From assembly GCA_964362925.1 (NCBI GenBank), contig CAYIGA010000006.1, positions 1 through 30,567 on the forward strand: DNA of 30,567 bases, read 5' to 3'. Shown in pieces: positions 20,403 through 26,735 of the stretch. The notes below the pieces were generated by a model. The model did not search any database. It saw nothing but the letters and a program-made list of their open reading frames with translations, and was not told the origin of the DNA. Numbering within the stretch: the stretch's first letter is position 1; each line of letters begins with the position of its first letter. The translations under genes and the position numbers were made by a program. Source of the stretch: JANLIQ01 sp964362925. GTDB taxonomy: Bacteria; Patescibacteriota; UBA1384; 2-12-FULL-50-11.

Positions 20403-21799
20403 AGATTAATTACAGCGATTTTAAGCAATTACTGCCTGGACTAGATTGGAGTCCTCAAGAACTGGCCGAAAAATTGTCGACAATTGGACACGAGACCGAA
20501 ATTAGCGCTGATGGCCAGTTGGACATTTCGCTAACGACCAACCGCCGCGATTGCCGGGACTTGCTATATCTCGTCTATGATTTGGCGGGAGTTTACAATC
20601 TAATAACAAAGACTGATCTGATTAAGTTCGGGCACAAGGAAGCGATTGCCGTTACTGCCGAGCAGATTAATCGCTTGCTTGGATCTAATATAAATAGTCG
20701 TGCCCTGAAATCTCTAAAACGACTCGGTTTCGATGTTACCGACACGACTGTTGCTCCGCCGGATTTTCGTGACGTCACAACAGTTGCTGATGTGGCTGAA
20801 GAAATTGTTCGACAAATTGGTTACGACCATCTAAACATTCAGCTGCTTTCAAAGCAGGACGACCGGCTATCGATCAGCTATAGCGAGCGGTATAACCGTG
20901 AGCTTTACGAGGTGTATCCCACCGACTCTAGCGAGCGGAATAACCGCGAGCTTTACGAGGTGTATCCCACCGACTATGGACTGCGGGATACCGACAGTCG
21001 AAGTGGCCGTACCGGCCACTATAGCGAGCGGTATAACCGTGAGCTTTACGAGGTGTATCCCACCGACTACAAGCACATTTTGGAGATAAAATTTGCTCTG
21101 GCGAAGATTGGCCTAGTAGAAACTCTCACTTCCTCATTTGACCACGACGGGGTAATCGAGGTGATCGACCCATTTTCCCGAGACGAGCCGTTCTTGCGAT
21201 CTAATTTACTGACTGGTTTACTAAAAACAGTCGCTGCTAATCCCTACTTAAAAAAAGCGGCCTTTTTTGAAATCGGTGTCGTTTTTACACCGAGCGAAGT
21301 AACAAAATTAGGGCTGATAATCGCTGGATTCAAGGATTTGAATTTTTGGCAAACAAAAATCAGTCAAGCAATCGGCCAACCAATTCATTTTTCGGCTATC
21401 GAACCAGCCAAGGCCGCAAGTTTGGACGTCAAACAAAACCACTTGAGTTACTTAGAATTACCAGTTGAAAAACTCCAACCAACTCCAACCGACTACCCGA
21501 CCAGTCTGGAGCGAAGTCTGCCTAAGTATAAGACGATTAGCAAATTTCCGCCTCTAGTTCGTGATCTAACAATCGACCAAAAAGAGGGCCAAGACGACCA
21601 TCCATTTGACCAACTTAAGGATCGTCAAGACCTACTCTTGGCCGAAGTAATTGACCAATATCATGATCCTGTCAGCAAAAGACGCTCGGTTACTTATCGA
21701 CTTATCTTCCAGAAATTAACTAGTAGCTACACCGAAGACGAAATAAAGACTATCGACAAAGAGCTAAAAACGTTTTCAGAACCTCTGATTACAAGGTAA
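20399..21799 (+). CDS. pheT: Phenylalanyl-tRNA synthetase beta subunit, short form with R1 insertion
   Basis: A 466-aa protein against ~790 in E. coli. The N-terminal tRNA-binding OB domain is absent and the B3/B4 editing region is strongly reduced. A B5 domain follows (about 83-155, VTAEQINRLLG to ADVAEEIVRQIGYDHLNIQ). Residues 162-224 are an insertion of three R1 repeat peptides. The catalytic-like core resumes at KHILEIKFALAKIGL. The C-terminal anticodon-binding FDX-ACB domain runs from about FPPLVRDLTIDQ to the end. The insertion sits at a domain junction, so the enzyme may tolerate it. The reading frame is intact throughout. Confidence 0.9.
   Translation: MKINYSDFKQLLPGLDWSPQELAEKLSTIGHETEISADGQLDISLTTNRRDCRDLLYLVYDLAGVYNLITKTDLIKFGHKEAIAVTAEQINRLLGSNINSRALKSLKRLGFDVTDTTVAPPDFRDVTTVADVAEEIVRQIGYDHLNIQLLSKQDDRLSISYSERYNRELYEVYPTDSSERNNRELYEVYPTDYGLRDTDSRSGRTGHYSERYNRELYEVYPTDYKHILEIKFALAKIGLVETLTSSFDHDGVIEVIDPFSRDEPFLRSNLLTGLLKTVAANPYLKKAAFFEIGVVFTPSEVTKLGLIIAGFKDLNFWQTKISQAIGQPIHFSAIEPAKAASLDVKQNHLSYLELPVEKLQPTPTDYPTSLERSLPKYKTISKFPPLVRDLTIDQKEGQDDHPFDQLKDRQDLLLAEVIDQYHDPVSKRRSVTYRLIFQKLTSSYTEDEIKTIDKELKTFSEPLITR
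20882..21070 (+). repeat. In-frame R1 repeat cluster inside pheT
   Basis: Three 48-bp R1 copies at 20882-20929, 20930-20977 and 21023-21070, plus a 45-bp unrelated block between copies 2 and 3. All lengths are multiples of three (189 bp, 63 codons). Each R1 copy reads SERYNRELYEVYPTD or a one-residue variant. Compared with intergenic copies, the second stem changes from GGCG/CGCC to GGTG/CACC, a compensatory pair. The 45-bp block has its own perfect hairpin, GTGGCCG-TAC-CGGCCAC. Confidence 0.95.
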
Positions 21800-21800
21800 G

Positions 21801-23189
21801 ATGAAGATAATGCGACGAGTGTTGGCAAGTCAAGTTACCGAACAAGTTGGCAAGTTGATTACGATGCAGGGCTGGGCCCAAACCGTTCGAGCTCACGCCA
21901 AAGTAGTCTTCATCGATTTGCGTGACCGGTCTGGACTAACCCAGATAGTCATAACTGGCAGTTTGGTCGAAGCGGCCAAAGATACCACTACCGAATCGGT
22001 TATGACCGTCATCGGTACGGTCGTCGAGCGACCACAATCGCTAGTCAATGCCAAGCTAAATTCTGGAACGGTCGAGTTGCAGGTTAGGGAACTAATAATT
22101 GAGACCGTGGCCGAGCCATTGCCATTTCCTCTAGAGGAAGAAAATGTATCCGAAGACGTTCGTCTGAAATATCGTTATTTGGATATTCGTCGCCAGAAAG
22201 TGGCCGAAAATCTCCGTTTAAGGTCGGATGCTAACCAATTTATTCGATCATTTTTATTGAATTATGATTTTGTTGAAGTTGAGACGCCTTATATTTCCAA
22301 GTCAACTCCCGAGGGTGCCCGCGACTACTTAGTGCCAAGCCGAATTGACCCAGGCAAATTTTACGCTTTGCCCCAATCGCCCCAGCAGTATAAACAATTG
22401 CTCATGGTTGCCGGCTTAGAGCGTTATTTTCAAATTGTCAGATGTTTCCGTGACGAAGACTCCCGCGGCCAACGCCAACCGGAATTTACTCAACTCGACT
22501 TAGAAATGTCGTTTTCCAATCAAGATGAAATAATGTCATTAGTTGAAGAATTGCTAACTTCGATGATTAAAAAAATGTTTCGGGAAAAAGTTTTTACTTT
22601 TGATACTTTTCCTCGCTTAAAGTACGCCGAAGTAATCAAAGAATATAATTCCGATAAACCAGATTTACGGAAAGATAAAAATAACGATGATGAGCTAGCC
22701 TTCGCTTTTGTGATTGATTTTCCTCTTTTTGAGTGGAAGGAGACAGAAAAACGTTGGGACGCCACTCATCACCCGTTTACTAGCCCTGCCCCGGCCTATG
22801 TTGACGACTTTGAAAAGAGACCTAAAGAGGCCCGGGCTCTTCAGTACGATTTGGTTTTGAACGGCTGGGAAGTTGCTGGCGGCAGTATCCGGATTCACCG
22901 CCCGGAGGTTTTGGAAAGAGTTTTTGCTTTTATGGGTCATTCCCATGAGGAAATTGAGGCTAAATTTGGCCACTTGCTGGAAGCGTTTCGCTACGGCGTC
23001 CCGCCCCACGGTGGCATCGCTTCAGGACTTGATCGACTCTACGCCATTTTATTTAAAGAGAAGTCAATTCGTGACGTCATTGCCTTCCCCAAAGCTGGTG
23101 ACGGTCACGATTTAATGATGGACGCTCCTAGCGTTGTTGATGACAAACAGCTCAAAGAACTGGGTCTTCAATTACGGCCGAAAAGGTGA
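21801..23189 (+). CDS. aspS: Aspartyl-tRNA synthetase lacking the GAD domain
   Basis: A 462-aa class IIb synthetase (the bacterial type is usually ~590). It has an N-terminal OB anticodon-binding domain (GWAQTVRAHAKVVFIDLRDR), motif 1 (VEVETPYISKSTPEGARDYL), motif 2 (RYFQIVRCFRDEDSRGQRQP) and motif 3 (GIASGLDRLYAIL). YNSDKPDLRKDKNN runs almost directly into AFAFVIDFPLFEW, the point where bacterial enzymes carry the ~120-residue GAD insertion. Whether it also charges tRNA-Asn cannot be told. It starts one base after pheT. Confidence 0.94.
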   Translation: MKIMRRVLASQVTEQVGKLITMQGWAQTVRAHAKVVFIDLRDRSGLTQIVITGSLVEAAKDTTTESVMTVIGTVVERPQSLVNAKLNSGTVELQVRELIIETVAEPLPFPLEEENVSEDVRLKYRYLDIRRQKVAENLRLRSDANQFIRSFLLNYDFVEVETPYISKSTPEGARDYLVPSRIDPGKFYALPQSPQQYKQLLMVAGLERYFQIVRCFRDEDSRGQRQPEFTQLDLEMSFSNQDEIMSLVEELLTSMIKKMFREKVFTFDTFPRLKYAEVIKEYNSDKPDLRKDKNNDDELAFAFVIDFPLFEWKETEKRWDATHHPFTSPAPAYVDDFEKRPKEARALQYDLVLNGWEVAGGSIRIHRPEVLERVFAFMGHSHEEIEAKFGHLLEAFRYGVPPHGGIASGLDRLYAILFKEKSIRDVIAFPKAGDGHDLMMDAPSVVDDKQLKELGLQLRPKR

Positions 23190-23190
23190 G

Positions 23191-24186
23191 ATGCTACTGA
23201 CCCCGTTTGAAGATACCCGCCGGGTAGCCTACTTAAAAATATTTGCTATCGGCTTGTTAGTCCTAGTAGTTATTGCAATCAGTCCCCAATCTGACAGCCC
23301 GACTTGGCTAGCCAGCTCAACTTCGCCTCAAACTGCCACTAATAAATTAAGCCGACAATTAGATGCAACGACCAGTTACGTTGGCCTAGCTAGCTCGGCA
23401 AAGAAGCCGATAATTTATGCCAAACAGTATTTATTACTTGACGGCAAAACCGCCGAAATTATTGTCGCCGATGATCCCGATACTCCGGCGCCGATTGCCT
23501 CGATGACCAAAATGGTCACGGCCCTCGTCGCCATAACAAAACTGCCATTAGATCAAGTGGTGACGGTATCATCAAAACCGCCGTTAGTTCAGGGCTCAAA
23601 AATAGGCTTACGAAGCGGAGAAAAAATCACCGTCCGGAACTTGATTCAGGGGCTATTAATAATTTCCGGCAACGACGCCGCTTTTGCCATAGCCGAAACT
23701 TACGCCAATGAGCAAGGTAACTATCAGCTCTTTGTCAAAGCGATGAACCAATTTGCTTTCGACAACCATTTAGTTCAGAGCCATTACGGCGATCCGGCTG
23801 GCTTAGACGATCAGATCGGCCGGTCAACACCGCGAGAGTTAGCCAACACCGCTCGTCTATTACTCCGTCAGCAATTTTTAGCTGAAACAGTCGCAAATCG
23901 AGAACTGATTATCTCGTCCGTTGATGGACTGATAACTCATAGGCTCAAGAATACAAATCGGTTAATTATAACTGACAGCCCTTATTATCTACCGAACAGC
24001 TTGGGAGTTAAAACCGGATTTACCAATGACGCCGGACACTCATTGGTCGCCGCCTATAAATGGAACAATCGGATTCTAATTGGCGTAATTCTCAACACTG
24101 TCGAATCAACCAATATCGCCTCGGCCGTGGAGATGAATAAGCTTTTCCGTTGGGCTGATAAATCGCTTGTTCTGAATGAGTATTGA
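23191..24186 (+). CDS. D-alanyl-D-alanine carboxypeptidase (peptidase S11 family)
   Basis: A 331-aa penicillin-binding protein that trims peptidoglycan stem peptides. A membrane segment at residues 13-31 acts as a signal or anchor. The active-site motifs are S104-M-T-K107, S159-G-N161 and K274-T-G276. The usual C-terminal beta domain of PBP5 is absent. I chose ATG 23191, one base after the aspS stop. Confidence 0.92.
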   Translation: MLLTPFEDTRRVAYLKIFAIGLLVLVVIAISPQSDSPTWLASSTSPQTATNKLSRQLDATTSYVGLASSAKKPIIYAKQYLLLDGKTAEIIVADDPDTPAPIASMTKMVTALVAITKLPLDQVVTVSSKPPLVQGSKIGLRSGEKITVRNLIQGLLIISGNDAAFAIAETYANEQGNYQLFVKAMNQFAFDNHLVQSHYGDPAGLDDQIGRSTPRELANTARLLLRQQFLAETVANRELIISSVDGLITHRLKNTNRLIITDSPYYLPNSLGVKTGFTNDAGHSLVAAYKWNNRILIGVILNTVESTNIASAVEMNKLFRWADKSLVLNEY

Positions 24187-24250
24187 ATCTGCCACTCCCG
24201 ATTATTTGCTCCTTTTAGTCACTTCTCCAGGAAGTTGAAAAGTCCGGGGC

Positions 24251-24278
24251 TTGACAAAAGGTGGTATCGGTATATTAA
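24251..24278 (+). promoter_or_regulatory. Promoter for the MscS-type membrane gene
   Basis: A perfect -35 TTGACA (24251-24256), then TATTAA (24273-24278) after 16 nt. Downstream, TTTGTAAA and TTTACAAA (24301-24323) form an 8-bp hairpin in the leader. A strong Shine-Dalgarno AAAGGAG (24336-24342) lies 6 nt before the ATG. The 24187-24250 stretch upstream holds nothing else I recognise. Confidence 0.6.
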
Positions 24279-24348
24279 TGGGGAAATATCTATAAGTTGA
24301 TTTGTAAATGTAAGATTTTACAAATTAAAATTAAGAAAGGAGTAGCAA

Positions 24349-25044
24349 ATGGAAAATGATACTGTCTTTAACCAATGGGGAGTCGCCAGCCGCGATGTCG
24401 TCGAAAGTGTTTGGAATCGGATTGTTGATTTTTCGCCCAACCTAGTTGGGGCGTTAGTTATACTGTTTGTTGGTGTTGTTGTCGCCTTGATCTTAAATTA
24501 CGTTGTGACCCAAATTCTCCGAGCAATTCAAATCCAAAAGTGGCTGGGCGACCAAACTCATCTGACTGATATTCTAAAAAAAGCCAAAATGCGGACAGAC
24601 ATTGCCGAGATCAGTGGTAGTTTTGTTAAATGGGTCGTCATTCTGGTTTTTCTAGTCCCGGCCGCTAATATCCTAAAAATTGATGGCGTCCAACTCTTCT
24701 TCGATGGCGCTTTAAGTTACGTGCCGCGAGTCCTCGGTGTCGCCTTCTTAATTATCTTCGGTAGCCAAGTTGTCGAATTGACTGCTCGCTTAGTTCGAGC
24801 GTCCGTTGACAGTTTAGGACTAACCGTTGCCAAGTTAGTGGAAATGGTTGTTCGCTGGGCGTTCTACACCTCAATTGCTATCACCTCAATGTTTGCTTTG
24901 GGCGTGCCTCAACAGTCTATTAGTACCATGTTCACCGGTATAGTTTTCGCACTAGCAGTCGCCCTTGGCTTATCGCTCGGTCTCGGCGGTCAAAATCATA
25001 TGAACGATTTAATCAAAAAGATTCGCGAGGACTTGAAGCGTTAA
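24349..25044 (+). CDS. Membrane protein with conserved TM helices of the MscS type
   Basis: A 231-aa protein. Hydrophobic helices lie at about 31-55, 88-108, 122-147, 164-185 and 190-214. The glycine/alanine-rich last helix (FALAVALGLSLGLGGQN) is like the pore helix region of small-conductance mechanosensitive channels, but the C-terminal beta domain of MscS is missing. It probably belongs to the conserved-TM-helix proteins related to MscS; a channel role is inferred. It has its own promoter and a terminator. Confidence 0.7.
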   Translation: MENDTVFNQWGVASRDVVESVWNRIVDFSPNLVGALVILFVGVVVALILNYVVTQILRAIQIQKWLGDQTHLTDILKKAKMRTDIAEISGSFVKWVVILVFLVPAANILKIDGVQLFFDGALSYVPRVLGVAFLIIFGSQVVELTARLVRASVDSLGLTVAKLVEMVVRWAFYTSIAITSMFALGVPQQSISTMFTGIVFALAVALGLSLGLGGQNHMNDLIKKIREDLKR

Positions 25045-25061
25045 ATCTAAGTAAGTTATTC

Positions 25062-25107
25062 GAGCGGTATAACCGCGAGCCTTACGAGGCGTATCCCGCC
25101 GACTCTA
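25062..25107 (+). repeat. R1 repeat, single copy in the 3' region of the MscS-type gene
   Basis: GAGCGGTATAACCGCGAGCC begins a full R1 unit with both stems intact. It lies 17 nt after the stop codon and just before the terminator. There is no start codon ahead of it in frame, so it is probably untranslated here. Confidence 0.9.
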
Positions 25108-25111
25108 TTAG

Positions 25112-25144
25112 AAAAGCCCTCACTAACAGGTGTGGGCTTTTTTA
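25112..25144. terminator. Bidirectional intrinsic terminator between convergent genes
   Basis: AAAAGCCC-T-CAC pairs with GTG-T-GGGCTTTT around a TAACAG loop, followed by more T on the plus strand and a T-rich stretch on the minus strand. It separates the plus-strand MscS-type gene from minus-strand rnc. Confidence 0.85.
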
Positions 25145-25186
25145 GTTCGGTACTACTTTGTTATTTTTTGCCGATGAAGCTATCGA

Positions 25187-25864
25187 CTAGAAATGTTTTA
25201 TCGCTTCGGTCGCCGCGGCAGTTTCCGCCTTTTGTTTCGAAGGACCAACGCCTTGAGCGAACAATTTTTTACTGACATAAACACCAACAGTAAAGAGTTT
25301 AGTGTGATCTGGTCCTTCTTCGGAAATGACCCGATATTCTGGTGTCGAGTTGAGCTTCTCTTGGGAGAGCTCCTGGAGACGAGATTTAGGGTCGATATAA
25401 AGTTTCTTTTCGATAATTTCCGGTAAAAGGGCGATTAAGTGCTTTTGGATAAACTTAGCCGACTCTTCGTAGCCACAATCCAGATAAATCGCCCCGATCA
25501 GAGCTTCGAAAGTGTTGGCCAAAATCAAACTTCTACTTCTTCCACCGGATTTGTCTTCGCCTCGACTCAAAAACAAGAATTCACCCAGCTCTAGCTCGCT
25601 TGCGACCATTGCCAGAATTTCACCTCTGACAATGGAGCTACGCCAGTTAGTCAGTTCGCCCTCGGGATTAGTAAAGTTTCTGTAAAGATGTTCGGTCACT
25701 ACTAGTTCCAAAACTGCGTCGCCCAAAAATTCTAAACGCTCATTGTGTTCTAGCTCTTTATTGCCGGTCTCGTTTAGGTAGGAGCGGTGGGTAAAGACCA
25801 TCTCCAGCAGACGGTCGTTTTTAAAACGTAAACCAGTTTGTCGTTCAAATTTCTCGATATCCAT
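25187..25864 (-). CDS. rnc: Ribonuclease III
   Basis: A 225-aa dsRNA endonuclease for rRNA processing. The signature NERLEFLGDAVLEL (41-54) has E42, E45 and D49. A second metal site lies at NTFEAL (117-122), with E120; the residue equivalent to E. coli D114 reads N117. The dsRBD runs from about residue 160 (SRLQELSQEK to the C-terminal KAETAAATEAIKHF). I chose ATG 25864 (MDIEKFERQTG); an upstream in-frame TTG at 25900 would add 12 residues. Confidence 0.93.
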   Translation of the reverse strand: MDIEKFERQTGLRFKNDRLLEMVFTHRSYLNETGNKELEHNERLEFLGDAVLELVVTEHLYRNFTNPEGELTNWRSSIVRGEILAMVASELELGEFLFLSRGEDKSGGRSRSLILANTFEALIGAIYLDCGYEESAKFIQKHLIALLPEIIEKKLYIDPKSRLQELSQEKLNSTPEYRVISEEGPDHTKLFTVGVYVSKKLFAQGVGPSKQKAETAAATEAIKHF

Positions 25865-25865
25865 T

Positions 25866-25922
25866 TCAATTAAAGCCAAAATTAAAAAGTAACGTTGCAA
25901 AAAGAGGATAATGACTAGTCAT
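25866..25922 (-). CDS. Bridging mini-ORF between nusB and rnc (18 aa)
   Basis: MTSHYPLFATLLFNFGFN. On the minus strand its ATG overlaps the nusB stop (TAATG), and its TGA ends one base before the rnc ATG. It shows that the coupling pattern also holds on the other strand. Confidence 0.4.
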   Translation of the reverse strand: MTSHYPLFATLLFNFGFN

Positions 25923-26371
25923 TATTCCGGTTCAATCTTGGGTTTGTCTTCCTCGTCAACGAAACGGTCACTTTGACGATAAAGAGTGCCCAGGACTCCG
26001 TTGATAAACTTTGAAGAATTTTCGCCACCGAAGGTTTTGGCGATTTCAACTGCTTCGTTGATGGCGACTTTAGGTGGAATGTCTAGATCTTTCAACAGCT
26101 CGTATCCAGCCAGACGCAAAATACTTTTGTCGATCACCGAAATTTGTTCGAGCGGCCATTCCGGCGCCGCATTAGCAATCAGCTCGTCGATCTCCTTAAT
26201 TACTTTAGCTGTGCCTTTAACGACTCGATCTAAATATTCGATATCAACATCTTTCTCTACTGGCTTCATGACTCGGTGGGCAATCTCTAAAATATCGCCG
26301 TCGGGATGAAAGTCCCATTCGAATAAAGACTGCATCGCGATCGTTCGAGAAAGGTGACGATTGACCGACAT
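25922..26371 (-). CDS. nusB: Transcription antitermination factor NusB
   Basis: A 149-aa all-helical protein that acts with S10 in rRNA antitermination. RHLSRTIAMQSLFEWDF at the N-terminus, the IDKSILRLAGYELLKDLDIP helix and VAINEAVEIAKTFGGENSSK-FINGVLGTL are typical NusB. Its start overlaps an upstream stop (TGATG). Confidence 0.94.
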   Translation of the reverse strand: MSVNRHLSRTIAMQSLFEWDFHPDGDILEIAHRVMKPVEKDVDIEYLDRVVKGTAKVIKEIDELIANAAPEWPLEQISVIDKSILRLAGYELLKDLDIPPKVAINEAVEIAKTFGGENSSKFINGVLGTLYRQSDRFVDEEDKPKIEPE

Positions 26372-26439
26372 CAGACAGTTCCTTCCGAGCTGTAAAACCG
26401 AAAATCGAAAAGCGAAAAGCGAAAATTAGGATTTAACAT
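26371..26439 (-). CDS. Bridging mini-ORF between rpmF and nusB (22 aa)
   Basis: It starts MLNPNFRFSLFDF inside the last codons of rpmF (different frame) and ends SSEGTV with a TGA overlapping the nusB ATG (TGATG). The spacer DNA is a repeated TTTTCGC-type simple sequence yet stays open in this frame. Confidence 0.35.
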   Translation of the reverse strand: MLNPNFRFSLFDFRFYSSEGTV

Positions 26440-26641
26440 CAGAATTATCGGCAATGATTCGCTTAACCTTAGCTAGTCGGGTAATTTCACCGCCGTACCA
26501 ACCGCATTGGGGGCAGATGATATGGGGCAGAATAACCGCCTGGCAGTGACCACATTTAGCTATGCCAGTACCAGGGACTTGATAAGTACTTCGTCGGAGA
26601 TTAGTCCTAGTTTTAGACAATTTCTTTTTCGGCTCAGCCAT
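26426..26641 (-). CDS. rpmF: 50S ribosomal protein L32
   Basis: A 71-aa zinc-binding protein. MAEPKKKLSKTRTNLRR is the L32 start, and the four ligands C30, C33, C43 and C46 are in place. The 94-nt gap from leuS has no bridging ORF. It ends in an AT-rich stretch (TAAAATATATTATAT before the ATG) that may hold a promoter. Confidence 0.92.
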   Translation of the reverse strand: MAEPKKKLSKTRTNLRRSTYQVPGTGIAKCGHCQAVILPHIICPQCGWYGGEITRLAKVKRIIADNSDVKS

Positions 26642-26735
26642 ATATAATATATTTTAGCAAAAGTAGAGCTGTTTGAGGAGACTAAGTTACTGCTATTGGT
26701 TGGTTTTATGCCAATACTATTACTTATACTTACTC

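Noticed and set aside
20867..21076. 69-aa repeat protein antisense to pheT
   Set aside because: It is the reverse reading of the R1 repeats inside a well-supported pheT frame.
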